Origin: Sipunculus nudus
Lineage: Eukaryota > Annelida > Sipuncula > Golfingiida > Sipunculidae
NCBI GenBank assembly: GCA_026874595.1
Contig: CM049308.1
Span: 80,520,124-80,584,123, forward strand
DNA: 64,000 nt
Direction: 5' to 3'
Positions 27,501-42,500 of this stretch are shown here, piece by piece. Below the pieces are notes generated by a model. That model ran no database searches. It was not told where the DNA came from and saw only the letters and a program-made list of their open reading frames with translations. How positions within the stretch are numbered: the first letter of the stretch is position 1; every line of letters begins with the position of its first letter. The position numbers and the translations under genes are program-made.

Positions 27501-30500
27501 TCAAGACCAAGAAAAGTCTTGAGACCTATATAACTGAGAGGAAGTTTCCTACCTCCAACAACAGAGAGTTCAAATGACAAGCATTGGAGTGGCAGTTGAA
27601 GCCTTATTAAGGATGATGGAGAAAATCTATGTGAGGAAACAAATCTTGCCATTTAGTTGCTAACATTTCATTATGGTGTGAAATAAATTCCATAATAACA
27701 ATATAGACAGGTAGGACTCTGTGCCTATTTATTCAATTTGCCTTCATAGAGGACATTATTCCCTATGGCTCCTGTGATCAGCTGGGCTGACATAACAAGC
27801 TACTGGGAAATGTTGATGGTCAACATGGAGATGTGACTTGCTCATGATCAGCTTGGCTGACATAACAAGCTACAGGGAAATGTTGTTGGTCAACATGCAG
27901 ATGTGACCTGCAACCTGCATGCTAGTTTGTTCGTTTGAATATTTTCTTGAGTGGATGTTCATTGTTCCTAGCATAACATTCAGACTACCAGCTGGATTTG
28001 ATTGTATCACTGGAGAACAATGATCTGCCTCAATGCCAAATGGACTCATTCAGCCTAAGTTAAATGCCAACTGAGTCAGTATTGAAAACTAAAGATGTGT
28101 CAGTATTTTTGTGTTCATAAGAATGTCCATAAAGGGGACATCACTGATACTGTGTATCACAGTTGAAGGTGCTTCTTTATCTGTAAAACTGGGCTTTAAA
28201 ATGAATAATTAAACAGTTATAAATTTAAACCAGTAAGAAAACAAAAGATAAAAAATTAACCTTTTTGTTAATGTTATCTATGTATGGTCACAAAGATAAC
28301 TGCGTAATATTATCCAATAACAAGCCACGTGAAACAATGTGATACAACTTATGAAGACAGCCGTGCCCATTATAAATATATTAATATGGTATTTTGTTTA
28401 TTTGGGATCAGATGATAAACAAGGACAGACTGCTGTCTCTGTAAATGCTGGCCTAGATGTGGATGCTGGCAGCACAGACTGTAAGACAATACACGATCAC
28501 AAGGCAGTGCTGAATAAGTGCTGGAGGAACCACAACAGCTGTTAAAAAAACACCTGTATTATGAAAACGTAACATATACCAATGACTTTCAAAACACCTG
28601 GCCCGTCTGGGGGTGAGCTCTTTGTTATAAAGCCTTTTGTATATAATTTGATGTTAATTGAAACAAGGTATGGGTGTGTCAGGTTTGTTTTTTTTTTTCC
28701 TTTTCAAGGGTAGGCAGATATTGTAGTAGGCTTAACATTCAGAAGATTGGATTTTCAAGATTTTGCCTTTTCAAGTATTCTGCAAGGGATCAGTTTTGCA
28801 CAAAAAAAAGCAATTTTACGGTTTACTATCCTCCACCAGGTGTCAGTACCAGTTCTTCATTTAGACACAGATGTACAAATTGACAAAGTGATGCTTTGCT
28901 CCACATTTTGATCCCCTCCAACAAAAGAACTACCAACAGGAAAACATCCCAATAATATTTCAAATGAATTTACCTGTTTGAAATGTCATGTGCACAGGAA
29001 AAAAACCAACTAACAAATAAACAGGCAGACAAGCAGAGAGACAGATGGACATCAGTGGATGTATTACCTCTGTTCAGGATTTTTTTTTGGTGTAGGAAGT
29101 ACTCTGTTAGTTTCAGCGCAGCACTATATAGAGAACTATGTTCAAAATCATAGGTTGAAAGTAAATTCACTGTCACTGCATATCTCAGTTTTCATCGTAG
29201 ATTTTTTATTGTAATGTCCAAAGGTTTGCTATATTTCCACAAGACTCCCATGCATGCCAAAGTTTGAAAAAAGTACTGGTATACTTTTCTCTTATTTTGA
29301 GACTGCTCCAACTTCACAGGATTCACCCAGATCACTAATCAATTGTAGAAAATAATGGTATCAAATTCCTACAACTGCTGTCAGCACCAGCTGCAATTAC
29401 CTGCCAAGAGAACAGACTCCAATAGTGTGGCTGCTAATGGACAAATTGTGCAAATTGTGATTAAAGTACCAAATTTGGTACACTTGTAGTATTGTACACT
29501 GGCTTTCGTTTAAGAAATAATTCCACGAAATATTCATGGTATTTCAGGGGTGGATCCTGCAATTACTTTGGGGGTACCGATGAATAAATTAAATAATTGA
29601 TAAATAATGTCTTATCTAAAAGTGTTCGATCAAGGCCTTTATTTTGCAGTACATGGAATACAGAAGTCTGCTTATGCTAAAACTTTACTTACAAATGAAG
29701 TTAATTCAGTTTAACAAGCGACCAGATTAATGGACCAGGATGTATTTATTTATCAAGTATTGTGCAGAACTAACGCGATTTAGCACGCCTTTTTAATTTT
29801 GTTAACATGTATATATCGCAAACATGTTCCATGTTAATTATAACAAACATAGGCTTACCATTAATTGAATAATTCACTTAATAAAGGGTATGGTGACAGC
29901 ATGAATTATTACATGGATATAATTATAACTATTTATGTTTGTCAATCAGCCTACTAAAGAGCAAGTTATTTATTCAGTAAAATGTTTGGAACTCTGCCTA
30001 TCTACTTTTCCTGTTCATATGAGGGCTCTAGACCTATTGAATTACAGACCTGTCAGAATTCCAATATGGCCAACACAGCCCAATCACTGATTTTCTTTCG
30101 CACGTGATAACTCAGCAACAACAACATACTTCAGCTTTCCCAAATTCACAGGGATGATTGGTACATACGAGGGCTTCAGACCTATTGAATTACAGACTTG
30201 TTGAAATTCCAATATGGCCACCAGATCATAATGGGTGATTTTCTTTCACACCGGATATCTCCGACAAGAACATGCTTGATCTTTATCATTTTCTCAGGGA
30301 TCATTGGTGCCTATACGGACACAATCCTTTTCCAAAAACAGACCTGTCAGAATTCAATTATGGCTCCCAGAGCACAATTGGCGATATTCTTTTAAGCCTG
30401 ATACCTCAACAAGAACAAGCTTGATCTATCTCATTTACACAGAGATGATTGGTACCTATATCTCTATCGAATTGCAGACCTGTCGGAATTCCAATATGGC

Positions 30501-33500
30501 CACCAGAGCACTATCGTTGATTTTCTTTCACAACAATATGCTTGATCTTTCTCAAATTCACAGGGATCATTGGTGCCTATGAGGGCTTCTGACCTATTGA
30601 AATACAGACTTGCTCAAAATCAAATAAGGCCAACAGACTACAGTCCGTGATTTTCTATTGCACACATTATTTCAGACATATCTTCTTTAATATTATTTGA
30701 ACCAGTAGGATTTTCCCCTCATGCATATGGATAAAAACCTGTTTCTGTTTGTCATATTTTTCAACTTTAACTTATTTTTTCCCCCTATGTAAACTAGTCC
30801 AGCACTAGCAGAAATGCGAATGCAGAAATAGCAACATGGAATGCACATGGACTTAAGAACAAAATAAAATCAGTAGAAGTTAAAGAGTTGATAAATAATC
30901 ACAGTATAGTATGTATCACTGAGACATGGGCAACCAAGGATGATGAATTTTCTGATGCATTTCATGTATACTATGGTTATGGAATAGTCAGGAAGAGTAA
31001 AGGGAGAGGAGGGGTCTTAGTTTACGTGCAACAGAAATGAAAGGGTATGATGGTACCTTAATTAATGAAGATAAAGATTTGGCCATAGTTTGCTGCTATA
31101 TTGCACCAGCAGGTTCATCATTCTTTGTGAATGAGATGAAATAAATGGTATCAACAGGCTGAAAAATTTATTGGTAGATACTTTAGCAGAATTTGATGAA
31201 TTTAATTTAATTCTCCTTGTTGATTTTAATGCTAGAACTGTAAATATAACAGATATACCAGATATACCATGAGACTTAAATACGTGTTTAACTCCTTTTG
31301 GTAGCAGTGTAGTTGATTATGTAATTGTCAGTAGTTGTCTACTTCATAATGTAGATGGATCCTGTGTAATATCAGATGATCCGTCCGATCACTTTCCTTT
31401 AAGCTGTTCACTTAATATTAACAGACCAAGGAAAAAGCTTTCAAAAGAACACAAAAGCGAACTGACAAAATGGGTAAAATTTTATCAGACTGATGAAGAT
31501 AAAACAAATATTTCAAAATCATTAGAACAAATAGAATGTGTGTTACTTTTCAACACATTTAAAGAAACCTTAGAAACATATCCGGACAAAGGAAGTGAGG
31601 CATTGGTTAGTATTTATCAAAATATATCCTACAGAAATAAACAAAACTTCCAAGACAACATGAAACTAAAGCAACCAAAATGGTGAGACATAGAATGTGA
31701 ATTTTGGAAAAATGAAAAATTATAGCTTTGAATAAGTGTAGATGTACAATATCAGATGGAGACTTACTGATTATTAACAAACAAAACAGAAGTTTAAAAA
31801 ATCATGTGAAGAAAAGAAAGGCAATCATCCAAGCCTCAGAGGTGCAAAAGGTGATAGGTGCAAAAGACACTGATTCCATGTGGAAAAACATGAGATTTTT
31901 AAATTAAAAGAAAATTGTTACAACAGTAGAACTGGTACGCTGGTACAAACATTTTAAGGAACTTTTGAATTCATCAACATATGAAATTTATCAAGAGTTT
32001 AAGAATCATACTCAGGAATATTTAAAAAAATGATACAGTGCTTGATGGACTCATAACACCTTGTGAAGTACAGAAAGCCATAAATGAAATGAAGAGAGGA
32101 AAGGGCATAACGGGATAACGGTAGATATATTGAAAGATACATATAGTCATATATCGTCTCATATATTACAATTATATAGTAGTGTATTAGGAAATGGATT
32201 TTCCCAGCCTCTTGGAGCAAAGCATTTATTGTACCAAATCACATAAAAACTTCCACCATGGATGCTAAAAAATTATATAGAGGTATTTCACTACTTAATA
32301 CCGTGGGTAAACTATTTACAAAAATATTGGCAAACTGAATTCAAAATTATGTTGATCAAGCTGGATTCTTATGTGAAGCACAAGTTGACTAAAGTAAAGG
32401 TTATTCAACAGTAGTCCATACATTTTCTTTAATGGGGTGTGTGCAGAAATATTTGACAAAAAAGAAAAGAAGGTTTTATTACACTTTTATAAATTTTCCA
32501 ACTGCTTTTGATAGTGTACAGAATGATTTATTGTGGTATGTTTCAGTTAAAACTGGGACAAAAGGGAAACTCTTTTTTCTGTCAATTATGGCTTAAAAGT
32601 TAATTTAGGAAAGACCAAAGTTATGTTTTTTTTAGACACGTGGGTTTATTAAAAAGATTAGAGAAATGGCACTATCAAAAATACTCAAATTGAAACAGTA
32701 AATGACTATAGATATTTAGGGGTAATATTTACAAGTACATGGTCATGGTATAAAACAAAGAAAGCGCAAGCAATGCAGGCTGAAAGAGCAGTGACTCTCA
32801 TAAAAAACTTTTATAGGAAATATAGTTGTTTATCAGTGAGCCGGCTATTTTATCTATTTGATGTATGGTTACACCGGTATTATTATATGGTTCAGAACTG
32901 TGGGGCTATGAAATATGTAAAATAATTGAAAAGGTGCAATATAAATTTTGCAAGTACACTCTAAAAATTAGCTCTTCAGCTCCGAACACAGCATCATTGA
33001 GAGAGTTTGGAAGGCATCCAATGTTTCTCGGTCAGTTATTCAGATGTGTAAAATACTGGACAAAACTAGCACATTATGGTAATAATAGATATCCAAAGCG
33101 TATATATAACATGCTGTTTACTCTAGATATGAATGGAAAACAAACATGGGTTACTCGTATAAGAAGCCAAATATGCAGCGCAGGTTTTGGGTATGTGTGG
33201 ATGAATCAAGAAGTAGGAGACATTAGAATATTTTTTGCTAAAATTAAGGAAAGAATTATTGATATGGTAGAACAAAACTGGTCTTGTGATGTAGAAGTAA
33301 ATACTTAATTAAATTTATATGGTACTTTTAAATCCATGCTATCAATTAATGGAGAAATATTTACTCTGTGTGACTAATACCAAGCATAAACAAGCGCTAG
33401 CCAGATTAAGATGTTCATGTCATGATTTGATAATTGAAAAGGGAAGGTATACGCAAATGGATAGAGTTTGTTGGTTTTCAAGATTTGTTTGTAGAAATAA

Positions 33501-36500
33501 AACTTTAAAATGCTGTTTAGTTGTACATTTACGATAACATTTTAAAGAATGTACCCTGATAATTAAATATGATCCGCCCCTCATAATTAAATATGATCCG
33601 CCCCTTGAAATTCAGGGGTTTATTTCAGTGCTCATATGGAAATGTCCATAAGGTGATTAAAACAAACAACAGATATTTTGCACTAAGAACAATAAAACTG
33701 TACATGATTTTTAAGCACGAAGCAACATACACATTGCATGATGAAATATGTAAAGTTTATACAGGGAACCCATACTACGTAAGTAGTAACCCCCCCTCCC
33801 CCTCCTTCTCATTGCCTTCCCCCACCGTCTTCTATATTCATAAAGGAGACATCGATGAGATGTGAATTGAGGATAGTGGTTAAACCTTACTTTAAAACAG
33901 AAGATTTATGGATTTACGTCATATTTAACAATAAATAAACTTCAGTTAACTACATGTCGTTGAATGGCAAATAGTCATCTTTCAATTATAAATGTTTACA
34001 TTAATGAGATCACAAAGGTAATTTTACATTTCTTATGATGATGTTAATTAAATGGAACCAAATATTCCAAAATTTTACCAAATCTATAAGGAATGTATAA
34101 GATGTAATGTAACTATGATGATCTTCCAAGTATTTTTCATATAAATTTGAGAACGCCAAATTTAACATAGTATCCGCCCCCGTTACACTGAGAAGATTTG
34201 GTGGAACTAATAAAAAAATGTTAATGTATTATCAGAACTTCATCTCCACTAAATTTGGTACTTTTATCACAATCTGAACAATTCTTCTGTATTTTGCCGT
34301 TAACCGCTGCACTACAAGCAGACAAATAAATAATCCAGCCTCCACATCTTGATTTGGTTCATTTTGTTGCTGAGGCAACGGTAGGAATCTAATCTCGGAC
34401 CTTCAGCTCTACCGTCCGATGCAGATACACGTAAACAGACTTAAATATAACAAAATCTAAAACAATAACAAACACAATGAAAATTTAATGTAGAATACCT
34501 GAGGTTCTGACTAAAAAAAAAGATTTCAATAAAGGATATTTTGTTTTCAATATCTGATGACTCTAACTCAGGGAAAGAGAGCACTCTATTGCCTCCGCCA
34601 GGAGTCACAACATAACTCATACAGTCATGAAGGGTCTAATCAAATTTTCAGGACTTTTCTTTAATGGGCAAATAAAGAATTTGGTGTGTATCAGGCACAT
34701 AATCCAGATTCAGGAATGTCATCAAGGAATATTCATAAAAGAACAGCCACTTCTGCACAAATGAACCTGGGAATATGGGCTGAATAAGAGAAAGCAAACA
34801 TGGTTTTGGGAACATCCCGCAATAGGTACCCTCCACATGGTAGAAAATCTATTCTTGAATTTGTGATACCACAAGTACTGGTTTCCTATATTTATTTAAA
34901 ACTACAGTGAGAGGGGTGGTCTGCATTCAGCACACAGGGCAATTCGAACAGAAATATTCAGGACATTTCGGGAATGGGCAAATGAAGAATTGATTAGATT
35001 TTGGTGTGGATCCAGCACATGATCTGGATTCAGGAATGTCATCAAGGAATATTCACAAATGTGCAGTCACTTATGCACAAATGAACCAGGGAATTTTGGC
35101 AGAATAAGTGAATGCAAACATGGTTTGGAAAGCATACCAAAATAGGGACCCCCCATATGGTGGAGGCTTGCATTTCTCAGAATGCAGATTTCCAGTCCTG
35201 ATTTTGTGATTCCACAAGTACTGGTTCCTATACTTATTTGAAACCACAGTGAGAGGGGTGGCCTGCATTCAGCACACAGCAATCATAAAGCAATTAAGCT
35301 GTTTATATCACAGCTCTGGCAGGCAGCGCCAGCATTTTATGTGGACATGATGTGCTGTAACCTCCAGCCAGGGCCATACAGACTTGTGAGGAATGAGAAC
35401 TTAAGTAACATAATGAGGTGCACATGTAGTAATAAGTGCTGTAAGTATGATGTCTTGGTGGGAGGCTGCTGGGTCTGCTCCAGTGCTGATTGTAACATAT
35501 CCCAGTCATCCACTGTCTGCTATCTTTATTGCTGATGGCTGAAAGTGGCCTGATAATAATTACATAATGGTTGCATCCTAATTATATCATCACATTGACT
35601 TTAATTTAGTGGTAGAATTTAAAAAAAAATATATATATATAATTAATGTGTCTATTTTATGTTAACAAAATCTTTGAATACATCAATTACAAACTTCATT
35701 TTAACTTGATATTTCCTGTTCTTAATAACTTAATTGATAAATATTACACCCTTTAACCATATCAGTACTGCTTTTATAGCTCTGATGTCAATGATGTAAT
35801 TAAAGGTTCCTTCAAGAAATGTAATTAATGATTCCTTTGTCTATTATATACAGCACCATTCAAAATAAAACATGAGATACGTGGGCATTTAAAAACCTGA
35901 CAGAACCACATCCCTTGATTTATTTACCTATTGTTTTTAAAGTTAAAGGGTGAAAGATGGCTTGGCAGTTAAAAAAATGATACCATCCTTAAACCTTGAT
36001 TCACTTGGTTATACAGCAGAAAGATCAGAGAGAGAGAGACACACACACACATACATGAGTCAGTGTGTGTTCACATTCATTTCAGTACCTCTCTTTACAA
36101 CAGAATTTGTTTTAAAATTCTTTTTTTTTCAAAATCTAAAGGATTACATACAGTACTACAGGCAGTCGGGGGACTGGGTATTTAATCCATTTACTTTGCA
36201 TAAACTGCTAAGGGACAGGGGTTGGGGGTGGGTGGGGGGGGGGGGGGGAGTGATCACTAATGTTGAGTGCTTTTATATAACTGACAATTCCAGTGCTGAT
36301 TTTAAGATTACTGGTATATTTGGTTTATCTTACTTAAAGACACTCCTTATTTCATGAGCAATGCACATACTTTGGGGGGGGGGGGGGGGGGGGGAATTGC
36401 TCCAGGATGATACCATTACTGGAAATTACATGTAATTAAAAAGATTCATAAACCTTCACACTGTGAAATTTAAGATTATTAACAGACAGTTCATGTTCAT

Positions 36501-39500
36501 CTGCCACAACACTGGTGCTTAACAAACAGATGACAGATATTATCATTAAAATTCTTCTGTCGATGCCAAATGATGCATCTAACCCCACACACACCACATA
36601 CCATGCTATGACAGACTATATTACACTTTTGGTCTGTTATCTGTGGATGAGTCAGTCACATCAGCTGATCATCGTCATGTTCCTTCACCTCCCTGGAACT
36701 AATGACTCACATCCCTATAGAGTCTGACATCCCTATAGAGCCTGACCTCTGCCTGCTGCATGTTATGTCCCCTTCACTTATCTTGTTTAACAAAACTCAA
36801 GAGACTTCCCCAAGTATCTCTTCCACTGATTTTCAAGGTTTGTGTTTGAGAGATCAAGATTGAGACAAGAATAAGAGATAAAGATAAAGAGAAAGAGAGA
36901 AGGAAAAAGAAAGACAGATAAAAAGACAGAGAATGGCATAAGATTTACTGCACATACTAAGCATAACATACAACTGTACAAAGGATGAGTAAAATTTACC
37001 ACAAATGTAACGAGTTCAGTAACAGCACAAAGTTCTCATGTACAATAAGCAACTTCATTTGTATGGAAGCATTTCTTTCAGCAGCCTAATTTGAACTAAT
37101 AATGCATGAAATTAAAACAATTATTAACAAGAGTATAAAAAGGAATTTTATTCTAAATTAAAAAAAAAGTTAAATATATGACAAACAAGATTAGTGACTA
37201 TTTGAATCTTATCAAAATATGTAATTTTAATTAGACCAATAATATCTAAGTGGTATAATAAATTTATTTCAAAACAGATTAAGCAACTATTATTATCAAT
37301 GTTCTAACACTGAGCTTTGAGGTGAACTCTAACTAGTTCAGCCTTTACCTACCAGGTGGCAGCACTTCCTGGTGAGAATCAAGATTTTATTTTAAAATGA
37401 GAATAAATAGAGGTGTTGGATGGCATCTGACCCCTACCATATTAAATTTTAAACATGTGCCTTCCTAGTGATTGGGTAAATACTGAGATCATGCTGTTTA
37501 CATGCATGGTTAGCCCTGTTTTTTTTATCTATGGATTTAACGGCTAGATTATCAAACTAAGAACATTAAAAAAATAAGTGTTCCCATTACGACCGGGGGA
37601 ACATTATTGTTTTTGAAGTATAAATGAGAAAGATTCAGCTTAGCTTTGAAATAGATGGAAAAAGAGCATCTAGGTCATCAAAGTGCAACTGATTCTTTTA
37701 GACTATAATTACAATGGACCAATCTGGAAATGAGTGCTACTGAGTATTCTACATTTCTTGATCATGCACATGTAAATAAGGTTTTGATGAATGTTTTACT
37801 CACCCAATATGTCTTGTGGGTCTTGTAGAAGTAGTACTGCATTTTCACCGATAATCTCTGAACATGTTATGTGCTGAGAGAAACTTTCTTCCGTGTTACA
37901 TTGCTGTCTCATCCAGTCCACTGTCCTGTCAAGAAGGTCTTTCACCTGGTCTGATGCTTCCTGAAAATCATAAATTAACAGTGGAAGTTCCTGTATGCAC
38001 TATAACAGCCATCTGGGTTTAAATCCCACAGACATGTATGTGATTAGATTAAGTTTAATAAATTTACAATAAAGTACTGTTTTCTTAATTTTCTTTAACA
38101 TGTGTTAATATTTGGCCTAAATAAAGCTATTTGCTTACATGAGTACTGCATTTTCTCTTTTCATGGACATTTAAGTAGTTTAACTAAGACTGTAACACAC
38201 AAAGGTAGCAGAACATTCTATGGGTAATGATGGATTACTGTCATTATTTCTCTGAGATGGCACATAAAATATATGACTTGATTTTTGTCCTTTGACTGGT
38301 TATAGAAAAAAAAGGTTCTTACAGAAGTCCCAAAATTTATTAAATTAATGAATATGACACAAAACTTATAAGTTAAAATTATTTACCATTAAAATCTGTG
38401 GATTTGTGAAAACCTATCATAACCTTTTTGTGAGATATCCAAATAGAGTAAAATGGATATATGCATACAGCAAAGTATTAACTAGACATTTTTTTGCACC
38501 GCAGGTGCCATAGTATCCAAAGACAATTAATCCCCCCACCCCCCTTTAAAAATAGGCCCCCCACATGGTTTCTTCGATCTGAAAACTGAAAAAACAAAAT
38601 CTTTCACCAAATATGGGGGCCAATTCGGTGAATCACTCTTGAAAAGGGAATTAATATATACCGTAGATCCGCGTTTTGCCGCCGCGGCAATAAAATAAGA
38701 CTTCCAGCCAAAAATCCTGACTAATATTTCTCGACAAGGGATGCGGCTATAAAACGCAGGTTAGGCTAAATTCAAACATGTACAAGTGACTCGACGGCCC
38801 GCCGAGGCGCAATGGGCGATAACAGGCTGAGGAAGAAGTGAATACTGAGAACGTATAGGTAATGATACTGCATATTTATATATTAATTTTATTCATTTTT
38901 AATTTTATAAAATGTAAAATTGATATTTTAAACAGGCTTAAATGTATTATAAAAATTTTCTGAGTCAGTCATAAACCACGGCAATTGTCACGCAATGATT
39001 GATAAAAGATCGATATTCAATCGCCAAATTATGCATTCTATCAAGACTAACGGTTATACCTATATTTGAGTATCGCTGCAATATCGGTAAAACATTATTT
39101 TAAGATATTTCTTGAACATATCATTTCTTTTCAAATAAACTGTAAAACAAAAGATAACCAAAGACCATACGTTCTTTGGCAATTAAACCTGCGTTCACGT
39201 TCAGATACTTCTTCGTTGATCACATTGTCAATAGATGGCGCTCAAAGGTCATAACCTCACCAGCTAGTTCCGTAATCTTTAAATATGGCACACTTTGCTA
39301 GCAGACGGTTCGGGCACCAGTGTGTATATATTATGATCAGCAGGACCCTGGGAGTACGCGTAAAGGCTCGACGCGGGATTCGCTTATTCAAAGGTTTTGT
39401 CAAGGTTGTTAATTGACCGACGTTGTATATAGTGTAAATAAAAGCCATCACAAAGAGTCCCGTTGGCTATGATATCCCATTGAAGTTTAATTAGCCAGGG

Positions 39501-42500
39501 TAAAGGCGCAAGGTACACCAAGGCCCGCTAGTTCCGTAATCATTTTATGTGGCATCTTTTGCCGGTTGACGGTTCGGACACCATTTTGCATATATTATGA
39601 TCAGCACAACCCGAGGTGTTCTGGAAATATGATCACCGACGAATGTGTCGTTTATTTAAATGTTTTGTTGTTAAATGACCGACGATGTATAATGTCTAAA
39701 TAATATTTAAACTACAGTCGTCCCATACAATGCTTTGATGCCTCATTGAACCTTAATTAGCCAAGTTAAAGGCGCAAGATTCTCCGGCATTCAGTGATGT
39801 GTCAAATTAATTTCGTAGCCCTACTAGAATTCGTCTTGGATGAGTCGTTATAAACCGAACAAATTGTCATCTATTCTAATCGGATAGATCAGGCGGTTTA
39901 ACCAATTAATTAAATTAATTAATTAGCCAAGCAACATACACAGTTGCAACTGTTTCCGAAAAAATGTAATGCCTGACCGCATATCAGCATACCGCTGCGT
40001 ACTAAGCTGCAGCCTAGCGTTTAAGAAAGAACCTTTTTTCGTTGTGTTCCCATACCTCACCCGGCAATGGAATGGATGAGAATGTGGTGCGGCCATTAAG
40101 TAAGGTTTTGGGAATTTTTTACTCCAGTGAAGGAGCCCGCCAGATATTTTACGAACATGGGGTGCGGCCATTAGACGACGTGCGGCGGCAAAACGCGGAT
40201 CTACGGTACTACAAAATGGTAAGGTTGGTGGCGCCACCAGTCTGGTTGCCAAGAAAACTCTCCAAGATGGATGTATATGTATTCAGACCACCACACTGAA
40301 AGACTCCTCAGATATGAGGAATTTTCATCTAAAACAAATTTATGGATGGACGCCACACCAAAAAAATTGCAGATAGCCCCACTAGTCTTGAGTACAAGAT
40401 GGAGGAATGCAAGATCCATCTACATGCACAGTTTCAGACCAAAAAGGCTCATCACTCCTAAGAAAAAAGCATTAATTTATTCTACAGAAATAGGAAGGTA
40501 GGTGGCACCAACTGTCTGGTTTACGAGACTGAAAATTTTCCAAGATGGATGGACATTTCAAATTTCAGACCAATACCTTGAACTACTCAGAGATATGAGC
40601 AATTTTCACAGAAAACAGATGTACGGATGGATGCCACACAAAAATGACTGCAGATAGCACCACCAGTCCTGAATACAAGATGGAGGTCTCCAAGATCAAT
40701 GGACAGGCACTATGTCAGCCCAATCTGTCCATTAGTTTTTGACTTATAATGCTCAAAGTGCTGTCAAGTGGCAATGATGGTGTATAAAAGGTGCAAAAAC
40801 AAGAAAAGGACAGAAGGTTGCGCAGAAGACAAAGCTATCCAAGATCTTATGTCAATTGGATCTTTGGACCAATCAATGCATCCCTTATTGAGATATTTAT
40901 GATTTTGTGTAATTTTTACCATATATGGCAATATTCAAGGTCAAGGCCACTTTTATAGGAAAGGTCATGACCCCAATTTAAATATACATCATCCAAAAAC
41001 CAATAGACTCATGACTTAAATTTAAATATACATCATCTAAAACTCATACCTTTGTATATGCGTAATATGAAAGAAATCATTCCATTAGTTTTCGACTTAT
41101 AATGCTTATAGTTCTGTCAGGTGGCAATGATAGGTGTATTAAACGGCACGAAAACAAGAAACAGATAATAGGTGGTGCCACCAGTTTCTGGTTCATGACA
41201 ACACTATCCAAGATCTTCAGTCAACTTGATTTTTGGATCAATCCATGGAAGATTTCTTGAGTTATTTGAGAATGTGTGTAATTTTTCCCCAAAATGGACC
41301 TATTCAAGGTCAAGGTCACTTTCCTTGATATAGTAATCACCCGATTTTAAATAGGCTTCGTCCTCTTACCAATATCTATGCACATGTCAAGTCTGGTAAA
41401 GATCTGTTAAATATTTTTTTGAGTTATCGCATTCACAAGAAACCTCTGCAGCACGACCCTGCTTAAACCATTGTAGCTGACTTTGTCTGGGGATACAATA
41501 AATGTGTAAGGTGATAAATATGAATAAATACAGCAATTATCAGACAATTACAATAGTTCAAACATGATATTAAATCATTAAAAGGTCAAAAGGGTAGTGT
41601 ACAGGAGTTTTCTAGTTTTCTAGTAATATACCACAATAAATCTCACATATTAAAACTAACTTCAGACAACATTGTGAGGTCAAGTACAAAATATAATCTC
41701 TCTGTCTCTGTTTATGACAAATATATATATATGTATGAAACTAACTGCTGTAACATAATTCTGAGACAAAATACATAGCCTTAACAAAACCAAGAGGGAC
41801 CAAATGTCAATTGCATTATCACATGGGATTTCAATTTGATGAAATGATTTTGCTTCATTTGGCAACTTAGAAAAACCAAAAAAGAGTAAGTTAAGTATAA
41901 ACAGGCAGCAGAAACAAACTGCGAGTCAGTAATATGATAGATATTTTCAAAAGGATGGTGCAGCACTCCACCCATATTCAATACATCCCACATGTGCAGG
42001 ACATATGTGAATCATCAGGTTTAGACGACAGAATAAGGAGACACCGAGTGACGCACAGGATCTGCGACTACAGATTTATAATCGGTGAAGGGAGACCCTG
42101 GTGTCCTAATGAACGATACAGGGCTCTGATAAACACCACAAGGATCTTTACTGGATCTGGTCATCAGATCTGGCCGGACGATGGGGCTTACGATGGCACC
42201 TTTAACAGGATGTGTATGGTGCTTGATTCACAGAGACAACTATTGTGTTGTATCCTGTGGTGTGGTGGTTTTCCCCGATCTGTCCTGTGACGGTATTAAC
42301 AGATGTTCCTGCTTTATTCGATCTCCTCCAGTGTCTTGTTTTATCAACCTGGCCATGCCACAACATTACATAACAAATAACAAATGTTATACACAAAGCA
42401 CACTCAGTTCCCATGTGGCAGTCTCGCTGATCTAAGTGATGCTGTACATGGGTAACCACAAAATCAATATAAAAACCACCATGTTTTGAGGGCATATTAT

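Larger units (their letters stand above)
24551..30017. other. Intron 20 segment, mostly unremarkable
   Basis: AT-rich. It contains a GTGTGTGA run near 24831, a possible SINE at 25310-25520, a 70-bp dimer at 27772-27912 and small imperfect duplications. No supported gene. Confidence 0.4.

Noticed and set aside
28339-28545. + strand 68-codon frame in intron 20
   Set aside because: No family resemblance, AT-rich context, no supported splice partners.
32865-33308. 147-codon + strand frame as an independent gene
   Set aside because: Its LLYGSELWG opening and position show it is the C-terminal part of the retrotransposon relic, broken from the next piece by a frame change.
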